Source: JAVVHE01 sp038238915 (GTDB taxonomy: Bacteria > Pseudomonadota > Alphaproteobacteria > Sphingomonadales > Sphingomonadaceae). Taken from it: DNA of 64,000 nt. Of this stretch, positions 33,355-42,933 are shown piece by piece (positions within the stretch are counted from its first letter, which is position 1; every line of letters begins with the position of its first letter). The notes beneath the pieces are model-generated. The model had not been told where the DNA came from and did not search any database. It saw only the letters and a program-made list of their open reading frames with translations. The DNA is taken from assembly GCA_038238915.1 (NCBI GenBank), contig JBBSFH010000001.1, positions 1 through 64,000 on the forward strand, in the 5' to 3' direction. The translations under genes and the position numbers were made by a program.

Positions 33355-35973
33355 TCAGGCTCGGTGCGCGTCCGCCATCGCCGCAAGCGAACGCAGGATT
33401 TCGTGTGCATCGCGCGGCGAGAGCTGGTCGGGATCGATCGCACGCAGCCGTGCGGCGATCGAGTCTTCGCCAGTTGACCCGGCGGTGGCCGCGGATGGAT
33501 CGGCGGCGGCGAACAGTGGCAGCTCGCCCTCAAGGCTGACCATCGGCCGCCCCGCCTCAAGCCGCGCCAGCACGGCTTTCGCGCGCGCGATGACCGGCGC
33601 GGGCACGCCCGCCAGCCGCGCCACCGCCAGTCCGTAGCTGCGATCCGCCGCCCCCGCCGCCACTTCATGCAGGAACACGAGTTCGCCCTTCCACTCGCGC
33701 GCGCGCAATGTTGCGAGCCTGAGGCCGTCCAGCCGCTCGGCCAACCTCGTCAGCTCGTGATAATGGGTGGCAAACAGGCAGCGCGCGCCGAGCCGGTCGT
33801 GCACCCATTCGAGAACCGCCCACGCGATCGCCAGCCCATCGTAGGTCGACGTGCCGCGGCCGACCTCGTCGAGGATGATAAGGCTGCGCGGCGTCGCCTG
33901 GCGCAGGATCGCTGCGACCTCGACCATCTCGACCATGAACGTCGAGCGGCCCGAGGCGAGGTCGTCCGACGCGCCGACGCGGCTGAACACCCGGTCGATC
34001 ACGCCCAGATGCGCGGCGCGCGCGGGGACGAAACTCCCCGCTTGGGCGAGGATGGCGATCAGCGCGTTCTGGCGTAGGAAGGTCGATTTGCCGCCCATGT
34101 TGGGGCCGGTGATCAGCCAGACGGGCTTGTCGCCGAGATCGCAGTCATTCGCCACGAAAGGCTTGCGTTCGGCAGCCAGCGCGGCCTCGACCACCGGATG
34201 GCGACCGCCCTCGATGGCGAACGCGCGACTGTCGTCGATCCGGGGGCGGACCCAGCGCTCAGCCACGGCGAGTTCGGCGAGCGCGGTGATGACGTCGAGG
34301 CGCGCGAGCGCATGCGCACTCGCCGCGACCGTAGGCGCGCTTTCCAGCGCTTGCGCGCTGAGCGCGGCGAAGTGCGCACGTTCGCGCGCGAGCGCCGCTT
34401 CGGCCGCCTGCGCGATCCGCTGCGCGAGATCGGCGAGCGCGTCGGAGCCAAAGCGCACCTGCCCGCTCAGTGTCTGGCGATGCGCATATCCGGCCGCGCG
34501 CAGCGCCGCCTCGGCGCGCGCGGGCGCATCGATATGCCAGCCGATCACGCCATTGTGACGGATGCGCAGCGCCGCAACCCCGCTCTGCGCACGGTACTGC
34601 GCCTCGAGCGCTGCGATCCGGCTGCGCGCGCCCGACGCGTCCTCGCGCAGCGCGTCGAGTACGGCGTCGAACCCGGGTGCGATGAACCCGCCCGTGTCGA
34701 GCGTGCCCGCCGGCACGTCACCGCCGTTTCCCAAGCCCAGCGCCGCTGCGACCGAAGCGATGATCGCATCATGCCCGACGAGCGCGGCCGCGCGCGCAGC
34801 GATGACGGTCGGCGGCGCGGGATGCAGCGCGTCGACTGCGGAGGCCGCCCCGGGATCGGGTGCGCCCTCCAGCAGCAGCACCGCCATCTCGCCCGCGCGC
34901 GTCAGCCCGCGACCGATCATCGCCAGATCACGCACCGCTCCGCGCCCCGCGCCGAGCCGCCCGAGCGCGCGCACAAAATCCGGCGTCTCGCCGATCAGCG
35001 CGCGCAGGCGGCCGCGAAGGCGAGGCCGCTCGACGAACCACGCGACCGCGTCGTGCCGCGCCTCGATGGCTTCGACATCTATCGAAGGTGCCGCGAGATC
35101 CTCGCCGACCAGACGTGCACCGCTCGCGCTGCGCGTACGGTCGATCCGCCCGAGCAACCCGCCGCGCCCGAGACCCAGACTGGCACGCGTCGCCGCATCG
35201 ATCCCCATGACGCGCGTGGTATCGTCGCGGGTCGGCGGATCGAGACGCAGAACGGTGCCGCGCGCCATGTGCGCGAGATACGCGATCAACCCGCCGAGCG
35301 CGCGGACTTCGGGCGGATCGAACGCTCCGAATGCCTCAAGTGTGGCGACCCCGTAGTGCGCATGCAGGCGTTCGCGCGCGGCGCGGAGCTCGAAATGCTG
35401 CGGCGCAAACGCCGTGGCGCCAGCGACGCCACTGCCTTCGGGGGCGACGACCTCGCTGGGCGCAAGCCGCGCGCGCAGTTCGGCATCGCCGCCGGCGGCG
35501 ACCCAGGCGCTGACCAGCCGACCCGTCGAGACGTCCGCCCACGCTAGTCCGGTTGAAGCACCGTCAGGAACGATCACGAGCAGCCAATTGCTCTGATTGG
35601 CGGCGAGCAATTCCTCCTCGGTCAGGGTGGCCGCACTCGCGACGCGCACGATCGCGCGATCGACCGGGCGCGCCGCGCGGCGCGCAACTGCGGGATCCTC
35701 GATCTGCTCAGCGACCGCGACGCGGTGTCCGGCCTGAATCAGCCGCGCCAGATACGCCTGCGCGGCCGTGACGGGGACGCCGCACATCGGGATGTCCGCG
35801 CCCGCATGGCGACCACGCCGGGTGAGCGCGATGCCGAGCACGCCAGCTGCGATCTCGGCATCGCCGAAGAACAGCTCGTAGAAGTCGCCCATCCGGTAGA
35901 ACAGGAGCGCGTCCGCCGCCTCGGCCTTCAGCGCCAGATATTGCGCGATCATCGGCGTGGGAGCGTCAGCCAT
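33355..35973 (-). CDS. mutS: DNA mismatch repair protein MutS
   Basis: An 872-residue mismatch sensor. The mismatch-binding domain has FYRMGDFYELFFGDAE, including the Phe-x-Glu of the wedge. The Walker A is GPNMGGKSTFLRQNA, followed by GRSTFMVEMVEVA and LIILDEVGRGTSTYDGLAIA. The ATG at 35973 (MADAPTPMIAQYLALK) matches usual MutS starts; an in-frame ATG at 36003 would add ten residues. Length and motifs are normal, so no mutator defect is suggested. Confidence 0.96.
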   Translation of the reverse strand: MADAPTPMIAQYLALKAEAADALLFYRMGDFYELFFGDAEIAAGVLGIALTRRGRHAGADIPMCGVPVTAAQAYLARLIQAGHRVAVAEQIEDPAVARRAARPVDRAIVRVASAATLTEEELLAANQSNWLLVIVPDGASTGLAWADVSTGRLVSAWVAAGGDAELRARLAPSEVVAPEGSGVAGATAFAPQHFELRAARERLHAHYGVATLEAFGAFDPPEVRALGGLIAYLAHMARGTVLRLDPPTRDDTTRVMGIDAATRASLGLGRGGLLGRIDRTRSASGARLVGEDLAAPSIDVEAIEARHDAVAWFVERPRLRGRLRALIGETPDFVRALGRLGAGRGAVRDLAMIGRGLTRAGEMAVLLLEGAPDPGAASAVDALHPAPPTVIAARAAALVGHDAIIASVAAALGLGNGGDVPAGTLDTGGFIAPGFDAVLDALREDASGARSRIAALEAQYRAQSGVAALRIRHNGVIGWHIDAPARAEAALRAAGYAHRQTLSGQVRFGSDALADLAQRIAQAAEAALARERAHFAALSAQALESAPTVAASAHALARLDVITALAELAVAERWVRPRIDDSRAFAIEGGRHPVVEAALAAERKPFVANDCDLGDKPVWLITGPNMGGKSTFLRQNALIAILAQAGSFVPARAAHLGVIDRVFSRVGASDDLASGRSTFMVEMVEVAAILRQATPRSLIILDEVGRGTSTYDGLAIAWAVLEWVHDRLGARCLFATHYHELTRLAERLDGLRLATLRAREWKGELVFLHEVAAGAADRSYGLAVARLAGVPAPVIARAKAVLARLEAGRPMVSLEGELPLFAAADPSAATAGSTGEDSIAARLRAIDPDQLSPRDAHEILRSLAAMADAHRA

Positions 35974-36084
35974 GTGGGTCGCTATCGGATGCGGCCGCGT
36001 CATGCGTCAACGCTGCGGGCAAATGGTCGAAAACGGATGCAACAGGAGTGCGATCGGGAGCGGGGATGCGTTACACGGGGAAGA

Positions 36085-36981
36085 ATGCTGATGGCGGCTG
36101 GACCTGATGGACGGATTGCGGCGGAACGCGCGGCGCGCGGTGTGGCGTACCGGTGTTCGCAGTGCGGGCAGGGCGCCACGCTCAAGCGCGGGAGCCGTGT
36201 CACTGCACATTTTGCGCATCGCGCAGCTTCGGCATGCCTCTGGGCGCATGGCGAAACCGCCGAACATCGTGAGGCGAAGGCGGCATTCGCACGCGCCTTC
36301 GCCGCGCGCGGGCTCGATGTCGCGCTTGAAGCCGAGGTGCTTTCAGGGGGAGGCGATCGGCGCGCGGACGTGCTCGTGCGTGATCCGCGCACCGGGGCAA
36401 GGGTCGCGATCGAAATCCAGCATAGCGCGATCAGTCCGGAACAGATTGAAGCGCGCACGCGTGCGTATGCCGCCGCCGGGGTCAAGGTGATCTGGATTCC
36501 GACGCTAGGGCAAACAGCGCCCCGCCCGCTGGCGCGCGCGCGCCTGCACGCGGTCGATCGCTATGCCGTGCCCGCGTGGCAGCGCTTTGCAGCCGCCTAT
36601 CATGGGACGCTGTGGTTCTGGCACGCGGGAGCGGTGTGGCGTGGGTGGCTTGATCAGGCGTGGGTCGCGGGGGCGGGGCGGGGCGAAGATGGCGGGGAGG
36701 GCTGGCGGCCGTCGCGCCGCTGGCAATCGTTGACGCTCGAAGGCCCGTTCGATCCCTCCGGGCTGCGGATCGCGCCCAGCTTCAACCGGATCGAGGCGCA
36801 TGAGGAGTTCGCGCTCGGGCAAGGGTTCGCGGCAAACTTCGTGCTTGCGGGCGAACGCGCTCGCAACACCGCGCCAACCGCGATGGCTTGGCGCGACCGC
36901 CACGCTCGCGGCGGACGTCGCGCGCCGCACCTGGAAATCATCGCCCGTCCCGCGCGCACCGGCGCAAGTCGCGCCGCCTGA
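36085..36981 (+). CDS. CoiA-like competence/nuclease protein
   Basis: A 298-residue protein. The N-terminal region has a zinc-finger-like Cys24/Cys27 pair (YRCSQCGQG) and His-rich AHFAHRAASACLWAHGETAEH. Next comes a PD-(D/E)xK-type nuclease core (RADVLVRDPRTGARVAIEIQ, then HS). This is the CoiA family organisation (COG4469), implicated in processing of incoming DNA in naturally competent bacteria. In alphaproteobacteria its role is unproven. The start at 36085 is the first ATG of the homologous region. It is divergent from mutS. Confidence 0.8.
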   Translation: MLMAAGPDGRIAAERAARGVAYRCSQCGQGATLKRGSRVTAHFAHRAASACLWAHGETAEHREAKAAFARAFAARGLDVALEAEVLSGGGDRRADVLVRDPRTGARVAIEIQHSAISPEQIEARTRAYAAAGVKVIWIPTLGQTAPRPLARARLHAVDRYAVPAWQRFAAAYHGTLWFWHAGAVWRGWLDQAWVAGAGRGEDGGEGWRPSRRWQSLTLEGPFDPSGLRIAPSFNRIEAHEEFALGQGFAANFVLAGERARNTAPTAMAWRDRHARGGRRAPHLEIIARPARTGASRAA

Positions 36982-37005
36982 GCGCCAGCGCCAACGGGCA
37001 AGCGA

Positions 37006-37509
37006 TCAGGCGAACACGCCCGCCGCGAGTGCAGGATCGGCGAGCGCCATCAGTCGGCTTCCCGCGCGCCGCGCGAACCGCAGCGTCTGCGCGCGGCGGC
37101 GCGCGGCGGCCAGCGCGATATCCGCAGGCTCGGCGATGACCACGCCCTCATAGGCATCGGCAACGATCAGGCCCGCGCGATCCGGAGCGAACACCGCGGC
37201 TTTGAGCAAATCGACCGGAAATTCGGGCGGCACTGCCCAGTAAAAGCAATCGCACCAGTTCAGATAATCGGGCCATTTCAGGTCCGCGCGAAGATCGGCG
37301 ATGCTGACCTTGATCTCCACGATCGCGATCCGGCCGCACGGGCCGACCGCCTGCATATCCGCGCGGCGACCATCGGGCAGGGGCACCTCGCGCAACGTCA
37401 CCCAGTCGCGCGCGTGGAACAGCCGCGCAACGCCGCGCGCAACCTCGCTTGCGGTGATGGCACCACAGGCGATCCCGTCAGCGGTGCAGGCGGGCGGCGC
37501 GAGGTCCAT
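37006..37509 (-). CDS. mmcB: MmcB-family DNA repair-associated protein
   Basis: A 167-residue protein resembling MmcB (DUF3156-like nuclease fold) of alphaproteobacteria, an SOS-associated repair factor. Segments RRADMQAVGPCGRIAIVEIK, DLRADLKWPDYLNWCDCFYW and DRAGLIVADAYEGVVI are typical, with the Asp and Glu-x-Lys of a PD-(D/E)xK core. ATG 37509 (MDLAPPACTADGI) is preferred; the frame is open 15 codons further upstream. Confidence 0.8.
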   Translation of the reverse strand: MDLAPPACTADGIACGAITASEVARGVARLFHARDWVTLREVPLPDGRRADMQAVGPCGRIAIVEIKVSIADLRADLKWPDYLNWCDCFYWAVPPEFPVDLLKAAVFAPDRAGLIVADAYEGVVIAEPADIALAAARRRAQTLRFARRAGSRLMALADPALAAGVFA

Positions 37510-37620
37510 GGCGCACCATAACGGAACAGGGTGCGAACGGACAAGCCGCGCCATTGCTCGCCCACACTCAGCGGTCGTGGCACGCCGATCCCGCCAAACC
37601 CCGGTTAGCGATAGAACCGA

Positions 37621-38262
37621 TCAGCGATAGAAGACGTGTCGGCCGATCTGCGCGACCTCGGAGTGGCTCCAGCCTGGCGAAACCGAACTCGCGTGAAAGT
37701 AGAGCGCGCCGTGAGCCTGCGATGCGCCCGATCCGGCGATCGCCCCGCGCGCGACCGCGACTGCGCGTTGCCAATCGGCGTTCGACGCGGGCGTGAAGCT
37801 GCGGTGCGCGAAGGCGAACTGGCCCGGCTGGCGAACGACACCGCACGGCGTATCGGCGAAGCGTCCCGATCGCGCCCGATTGAGGACGACGTGTGCAACC
37901 GCGAACTGGCCCGCAATCGGCTCGCCGCGCGCTTCATAATAGACCGCGACCGCGAGGCAGCGTTCTTCGGCGGTCAACGTCGAGGCCCGGGAACTCCTGG
38001 TCTCGTCGGCATCATCGATGGCCAAGGTTGCGGAAGGCTGCGCGACGGTGGGCGCGGGTTCGTCGCGGTCCTGCAGGACGAAATAGGTGGACCCGGTGCC
38101 GGTATCGAAGACTGGCTGCGCTTCGTCAGCACCGCTGGCGAGAGCCGCGCCCGCATTGGTCTCGGCGAATTGCGCGCGATCGACCGTTTCGAGGGGTGCC
38201 GCTGCGGTCAAAGCCAGCAGGGCAAAACAAGCGAAACTCGCCGCGCGTACCGAAACCACCAT
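37621..38262 (-). CDS. Cell wall hydrolase (SleB-like, Hydrolase_2)
   Basis: A 213-residue protein. The N-terminus is a signal peptide or anchor (RAASFACFALLALTAAAP). The C-terminal 120 residues are a SleB-type peptidoglycan hydrolase domain: CLAVAVYYEARGEPIAGQFA with the catalytic Glu, AHVVLNRARSGRFADTPCGV, and ALYFHASSVSPGW. Outside spore formers this domain is a lytic transglycosylase-like wall remodeller. It is the last gene after DUF1491 in a minus-strand group. Confidence 0.87.
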   Translation of the reverse strand: MVVSVRAASFACFALLALTAAAPLETVDRAQFAETNAGAALASGADEAQPVFDTGTGSTYFVLQDRDEPAPTVAQPSATLAIDDADETRSSRASTLTAEERCLAVAVYYEARGEPIAGQFAVAHVVLNRARSGRFADTPCGVVRQPGQFAFAHRSFTPASNADWQRAVAVARGAIAGSGASQAHGALYFHASSVSPGWSHSEVAQIGRHVFYR

Positions 38263-38427
38263 CTAGTCGAACTTCCCAGTGCGACGTGCGCAGGTTCCAG
38301 CGGGCAAGATAACACCCGATATGCGCCAGAACCGGCGAACTTCGACTCGATCGCTCCGCCAAAAATGGAACACTGGCGGGGAGATCTACGTTGTGAACTA
38401 TCAGTTGCCTGTCGACTGACGGCGGGG

Positions 38428-38766
38428 TCAACGCTGATCGAACGGTTCCGCGACGAGCGGTTGGATTTCGTCGGTGATCAGTTCTATGATCCACACGTCG
38501 GGATCGTACTGCCGCTGGCGCGCGAGATGCGTTTCCATGCGCGGCTCGTCTTCGGCCGTCGTTTCGAGCGTGCACGCCCAGACTGCAGCATCGCCGCGAG
38601 TGACGCGCGCCCAAGCCACTGCTCCCCCCGCGCGGTCCCGCGCGACGAGGATCACCGCACCGGCAACCGGATCGCCCTTCTGCAGCACTGCGGCGAACGC
38701 GCCCGCCGCGTGCGCGCGACGCAGAAGTGCGCCAACCCGCAGTTCGGTTGTCAGCCGGGGGATCAC
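38428..38766 (-). CDS. DUF1491 family protein
   Basis: A 112-residue protein of the DUF1491 family, restricted to alphaproteobacteria. It has the characteristic LTTELRVGALLRRAHAAGAF start, KGDPVAGAVILVARD, and a C-terminal QRQYDPDVWIIELITDE. The function is unknown. It lies downstream of ptsN on the same strand with 54 bases between. Confidence 0.87.
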   Translation of the reverse strand: MIPRLTTELRVGALLRRAHAAGAFAAVLQKGDPVAGAVILVARDRAGGAVAWARVTRGDAAVWACTLETTAEDEPRMETHLARQRQYDPDVWIIELITDEIQPLVAEPFDQR

Positions 38767-38820
38767 GGATCGATCCCTGGTGAGCGAGCACGCAGCGATG
38801 CCGATCCGCCCGGGCGATCC

Positions 38821-39288
38821 TCAGGCCGCATGCGCGAGTGGCGATACGATGAGCAGCGCACACAGGGCATCGGCGTCGGACGCGCCGCGCAATTTCGCCG
38901 CGAGCGATGGGTCGCGTAGCAAACGACTGGCACTCGCCAAGGCTTTAAGGTGCGCAGCCGACCCAGAGGCGGGCGACAGCAGCAGGAGCACGAGATCGAC
39001 CGGCGTATCATCGAGCGCGCCATAATCGATCGGCTGATCGAGGTGCGCGAACACGATGATCGGGCGTGCGATCGCTGCCAGCCGCGCGTGGGGCAGCGCG
39101 ACACCGCCGCCGAAGCCGGTCGTGCCCGCAGCCTCGCGCGCGAGCACTGCGGCGAGCAGATCGGCGCGTGGCTGCCGAGTGATCGCGGCGCCGCGTTCGC
39201 ACATCGCCGCGAACAGTCCGGACTTGCTGCCGACGCGCAGCCGGGGGAGGATCGCATCGGGGGTGAGCAGACCGGGAGGCAAAGGCAT
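38821..39288 (-). CDS. ptsN: PTS IIA-like nitrogen-regulatory protein
   Basis: A 155-residue EIIA-Ntr domain, normal length. It is phosphorylated on His67 (GVALPHARL) by the Ntr phosphorelay and regulates rather than transports. TGFGGGVALPHA and DDTPVDLVLLLLSP are family signatures. The upstream neighbour is hpf, the usual hpf-ptsN order. The rpoN gene, often upstream of hpf, is not here; dnaQ is. Confidence 0.92.
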   Translation of the reverse strand: MPLPPGLLTPDAILPRLRVGSKSGLFAAMCERGAAITRQPRADLLAAVLAREAAGTTGFGGGVALPHARLAAIARPIIVFAHLDQPIDYGALDDTPVDLVLLLLSPASGSAAHLKALASASRLLRDPSLAAKLRGASDADALCALLIVSPLAHAA

Positions 39289-39347
39289 CGTTCAACTCGC
39301 GGTTCAACTCGCGGCAGGGGTCCGCGCGATTAGGCGACACGTAAGCC

Positions 39348-39968
39348 TCAGCCGGAGCCGCGTCGGCCCGGCTCCACCCAGCCGATATTCCCGTCCTCGC
39401 GCCGATAGACCATGTTGAGCGCGCCGGTGTTGACGTTGGTGAAAAGGAGCGCGTTGGTGTTGCGCAGATCGAGCATCCACACCGCGTCCGCAACGCTCGC
39501 ACGGGGCACGTCGACGGCGGCTTCGGCGATGACGAGCGGGCCGTGCGCCGCATCCGGCGCGAAATCGCGCCCCGACCCCGAGCCCGACGCTGCGTCCGCT
39601 TCGGACTCCGGCGCGACGAGGACGGTGTAGCCCGCATCGAGCGCGATACGCTCCTCGCTGCCCATGCCGACGTGATCGTGCAGGCGGCGCACGTGACGTC
39701 GGAGCTGTTTATCGATCTTGGCAAGCGCGCCATCGAACGATGCCTGCGCTCGCGACCCTCTGCCGCCGCCCTTCAGGATCACGTTGCCACGCACATGCAT
39801 CATCGCTTCGCAGACGAAACCGATACCGTGCGGCCCAGGGGCGAGCGTGACCGAGGCCGAAATGGCGGCCTTGAAATACTTCTCGCGCATTTCCTCGAGC
39901 TCGGCGGTGGCGTAGTCGCGGAACGCCTCGCCCGCTTCCAGCCCGTGCCCTGATACCGAAATCTGCAT
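39348..39968 (-). CDS. hpf: Long-form ribosome hibernation-promoting factor
   Basis: A 206-residue long-form HPF/RaiA that dimerises 70S ribosomes in stationary phase. The N-terminal S30AE domain covers about residues 1-105 (MQISVSGHGLEAGEAFRDYA; KIDKQLRRHVRRLHDH). An Asp/Ala/Ser linker leads to the C-terminal dimerisation domain (RNTNALLFTNVNTGALNMVY, RREDGNIGW). This two-domain form is standard in alphaproteobacteria. Confidence 0.93.
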   Translation of the reverse strand: MQISVSGHGLEAGEAFRDYATAELEEMREKYFKAAISASVTLAPGPHGIGFVCEAMMHVRGNVILKGGGRGSRAQASFDGALAKIDKQLRRHVRRLHDHVGMGSEERIALDAGYTVLVAPESEADAASGSGSGRDFAPDAAHGPLVIAEAAVDVPRASVADAVWMLDLRNTNALLFTNVNTGALNMVYRREDGNIGWVEPGRRGSG

Positions 39969-40009
39969 CTGCTTTCTCTCCCGGCCCCCAGGTTACAATC
40001 CTGTTACGA

Positions 40010-40729
40010 TCAGATGGGACCGATGTCGAACATGCGCCACAGTGGATCGGTGAGACGCGTGAGAAAGCTGGCGTGGCGGTCGGCCTCGGCGGGCGTCGGC
40101 TGATGTGGCCGCGTCGGCCAGAACGGGGCCTCGGCCGCTCGCGCGGGTCCGGCTGCGATCGGCGCGATGCCCAGCGACAAGCCGATCTGCCGACCGCCGA
40201 TCAGCTCGAGATAGACTTCCGCGAGCAGGCGCGCGTCGATCAGTGCGCCGTGCTTGATCCGCGTCGCACGGTCGATGCCGTAGCGCACGCACAGCGCATC
40301 GAGCGAATGTTTGGCGCCGGGCAGCCGCGCGCGCGCGAGCAGGATCGTATCGATGGCGCGCGTCATCGTGAGCGGCGGGTGGCCGCTGCGGGCGAATTCG
40401 TGATCGAGGAAGCCGATATCGAAGCTGGCGTTGTGCGCGATCACGGGGGCGTCGCCCAAGAATTCGATCAGGCGCGCCGCATGTGCGGGAAAAGGCGGAT
40501 GATCGCGCAAGAAGGCTTCGCTCAGCCCATGCACCGCCTCTGCGCCCGGTGGCATCGTCCGCAGCGGATTGATATAGCAGTGGAACTCGCGTCCGGTCGG
40601 CATGCAGCCGATCAGCTCGACGCAGCCGATCTCGACCACGCGGTCCCCGCCCTTCGGATCCAGCCCGGTAGTTTCGGTGTCGAGGACCACCAGCCGATCG
40701 GCGAACAGGCGGGGATCGGCGAGGCTCAC
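40010..40729 (-). CDS. dnaQ: DNA polymerase III epsilon subunit (3'-5' proofreading exonuclease)
   Basis: A 239-residue DnaQ. The ExoI motif VVLDTETTGLDP supplies Asp17 and Glu19. ExoII is HNASFDIGFLDHEF and ExoIII is HGALIDARLLAEVYLEL. The C-terminal tail, which binds the alpha subunit, is Pro/Ala-rich as expected. It is preceded 4 bases upstream by the LpoA-like gene on the same strand. Confidence 0.95.
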   Translation of the reverse strand: MSLADPRLFADRLVVLDTETTGLDPKGGDRVVEIGCVELIGCMPTGREFHCYINPLRTMPPGAEAVHGLSEAFLRDHPPFPAHAARLIEFLGDAPVIAHNASFDIGFLDHEFARSGHPPLTMTRAIDTILLARARLPGAKHSLDALCVRYGIDRATRIKHGALIDARLLAEVYLELIGGRQIGLSLGIAPIAAGPARAAEAPFWPTRPHQPTPAEADRHASFLTRLTDPLWRMFDIGPI

Positions 40730-40732
40730 GCG

Positions 40733-42028
40733 TCAGCCGCCCAGCGATGCTGGTGCGGGCGAGACGATGACGCTGCCACCCGCACCGATCTGGCGGACTT
40801 CGAGGCCACGCTCGGCGACACCGGCGGCGTTGAAGCGGAACACCCCGTCCACCCCCGCAAAGCCGCCCGGATCGGCGAGCGCGGGGCGCGGGAAACGCTC
40901 TCCCACCTCCCAGCGCGCCGACGCCGCCTGGACGAGCAGCACCGCATCATAGCCCAAGCTCGCGAGCCGAGAGGGCGCGCCGCCATAGCGCGCGCGGTAG
41001 CGTTGGCTCAGCCTCTGGAATCGCGCATCGGGAACTGCGGCGAACCATGCGCCGCGAAGCGAGGGCGCGCGGCCGAGGCCGGGTTCGCTTCCCCAGAGTT
41101 CGGTACCGAGCAGGCGAACCGCACCCGCCCCCGCGCCATATTTATCGAGCGCGGGGCCAAAGCTCGCCGCGATCGGGCCACCGTCCGCGATCAGCAGCGC
41201 GCCGAACGGCACCGCGCCCGCGCGCTGCGTAACCGGGGCGACGGTGCCATCGGGGCGGAGTGCGGCCGCGCCACCCGCGTGCGCGATGCGCGCATCATAG
41301 TTGGTGACGCGGCGCGCGGCGGCGGCGAGTTTCGCCCGGTCGCGCGTATAGGTGGCGATACCGCTCACCGTCCCGCCCGCGCCCTGAACCGCGCGCAGGA
41401 AGGCGGTCGACGCACGTGCGCCGTAGACGCCCGCGGGGATCAGCGCGGCAAAGCTGGTGACCCCGCGCGCGCGGGCGAACCCGATCACGCGCGCGATCGA
41501 TTGCGTGGGCTGGTAGCCGAGCACGTACGTGCCGCCACCCGCGACGGCGGCATCGTTGGTGAAGCTCAGCATCGGCACGCCCGCCGCCGCCGCAACCGGC
41601 GCGGCGGCGCGGACATCGCCCGCGAGCAGCGGCCCCAGGATGATGCCCGCGTGCGCATCGATCGCGGCCTGCGCAGCCGCTCGCGCGCCGCCAGGGGCGG
41701 CGGTATCGTAGGTGGTCAGGCGGAAGCGCGCGTCGTGAACGTCTCCCAGAGCGAGCAATGCGGCGTTGGCGATCGACTGGCCAACCGCCGCCTGCGGGCC
41801 GCTGGTAGGCACCAGCAGCGCCACGCGGTTGCGCACCTCCTCGGGGGGGGCGACCCCGGGCGGCGGCACGACGGGGACAGGCTTGGAGGTCGGCGCGACT
41901 GGCCTTGGCAGCGCGGCGGGCGCGGGCGCACGATCGGCGCAGCCCGCCGCGAGCGCGACCAGCATCGCGGCTGCAAACGCGCGGCCTCGACTTGGGGCAA
42001 AGCGCCGCCCACTATTCGTCTCGCGCAT
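40733..42028 (-). CDS. LpoA-like penicillin-binding-protein activator lipoprotein
   Basis: A 431-residue lipoprotein with a lipobox near residue 30 (AMLVALAAGCADR), a Pro-rich linker (PRPVAPTSKPVPVVPPPGV), and a periplasmic binding-protein type I fold. VALLVPTSGPQAAVGQSIAN and ILGPLLAGDVRAAAPVA are family signatures. Members of this group activate peptidoglycan synthase PBP1A. The ATG at 42028 shares bases with the divergent rsmI start. The rsmI/LpoA-like pairing is conserved in proteobacteria. Confidence 0.87.
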   Translation of the reverse strand: MRETNSGRRFAPSRGRAFAAAMLVALAAGCADRAPAPAALPRPVAPTSKPVPVVPPPGVAPPEEVRNRVALLVPTSGPQAAVGQSIANAALLALGDVHDARFRLTTYDTAAPGGARAAAQAAIDAHAGIILGPLLAGDVRAAAPVAAAAGVPMLSFTNDAAVAGGGTYVLGYQPTQSIARVIGFARARGVTSFAALIPAGVYGARASTAFLRAVQGAGGTVSGIATYTRDRAKLAAAARRVTNYDARIAHAGGAAALRPDGTVAPVTQRAGAVPFGALLIADGGPIAASFGPALDKYGAGAGAVRLLGTELWGSEPGLGRAPSLRGAWFAAVPDARFQRLSQRYRARYGGAPSRLASLGYDAVLLVQAASARWEVGERFPRPALADPGGFAGVDGVFRFNAAGVAERGLEVRQIGAGGSVIVSPAPASLGG

Positions 42029-42866
42029 GGATACCTCACCGCTCACACCCGGACTCTACATCGTCGCAACGCCGATCGGCAATCTGGGCGATTTGTCCGC
42101 GCGCGCGGCGGCGGTGCTGGGCGCGGCCGATTTGATCGCGGCGGAGGATACGCGCGTGACCGCCGGTCTGCTGCGCCATCTGGGGCTGAAGCGGCCGATG
42201 ACGGCGTATCACGATCATAATGCCGACGCGGTGCGGCCGGGGCTCATCGCGCGGATGGGCGCGGAGGCGATCGCGCTGGTGAGCGATGCGGGGACGCCGC
42301 TGATCTCGGACCCCGGCTACAAGCTGGTGCGCGATGCGCGCGCGGCAGGGCACGCGGTGGTGACGATCCCGGGGGCATGTGCTGCGATCGCGGCGCTGAC
42401 GCTGGCGGGGCTGCCGACCGATCGCTTCCTGTTCGCAGGCTTCCTGCCCGCCAAGGCGCACGCCCGCGACGTGGCGATCGCCGAGCTGGCCGACGTGCGC
42501 GCGACGTTGATCCTGTACGAATCGGGGCCACGGCTTGGGCGCACGCTCGCGGCGCTTGCGGCGGGGCTGGGCGATCGGCCCGCGACGGTGGCGCGCGAGA
42601 TCACCAAGCATTTCGAGGAGGCGGTGCCCGGCACGCTTGGCAGCCTCGCAGCGCGCTATGCGGACGCTCCGCCCAAGGGCGAGATCGTGATCGTGGTGGG
42701 ACCGCCCGAGCCATCGCCGCCCGCCGACTCGGCGGCGCTCGACGCGGCGCTGGCGCAAATCGACCCCGCGCTGCCGCTGCGTGCGGTCTCGGTGGAGGTG
42801 GCGGAGCGGCTGCGGCTGCCGCGGCGCGCGGTCTATGCGCGGTTGCTGGCGCTGCGGGGGGCGTAA
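42027..42866 (+). CDS. rsmI: 16S rRNA (cytidine(1402)-2'-O)-methyltransferase
   Basis: A 279-residue SAM-dependent methyltransferase that modifies C1402 in the decoding centre of 16S rRNA. GLYIVATPIGNLGDLSARA, AAEDTRVTAGLLRHLG, ALVSDAGTPLISDPGYKLV and IPGACAAIAALTLAGLPTDR are RsmI signatures. ATG 42027 is the natural start and overlaps the start codon of the divergent LpoA-like gene in the tetranucleotide CATG. The usual downstream partner yraN is missing here. Confidence 0.95.
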   Translation: MDTSPLTPGLYIVATPIGNLGDLSARAAAVLGAADLIAAEDTRVTAGLLRHLGLKRPMTAYHDHNADAVRPGLIARMGAEAIALVSDAGTPLISDPGYKLVRDARAAGHAVVTIPGACAAIAALTLAGLPTDRFLFAGFLPAKAHARDVAIAELADVRATLILYESGPRLGRTLAALAAGLGDRPATVAREITKHFEEAVPGTLGSLAARYADAPPKGEIVIVVGPPEPSPPADSAALDAALAQIDPALPLRAVSVEVAERLRLPRRAVYARLLALRGA

Positions 42867-42933
42867 ACCAAAATCCCATTGCGTGCGGGCGGCACGCGAG
42901 TCAGTCTGTTCCTTCCCGCAAGGAGCTGGAGCC

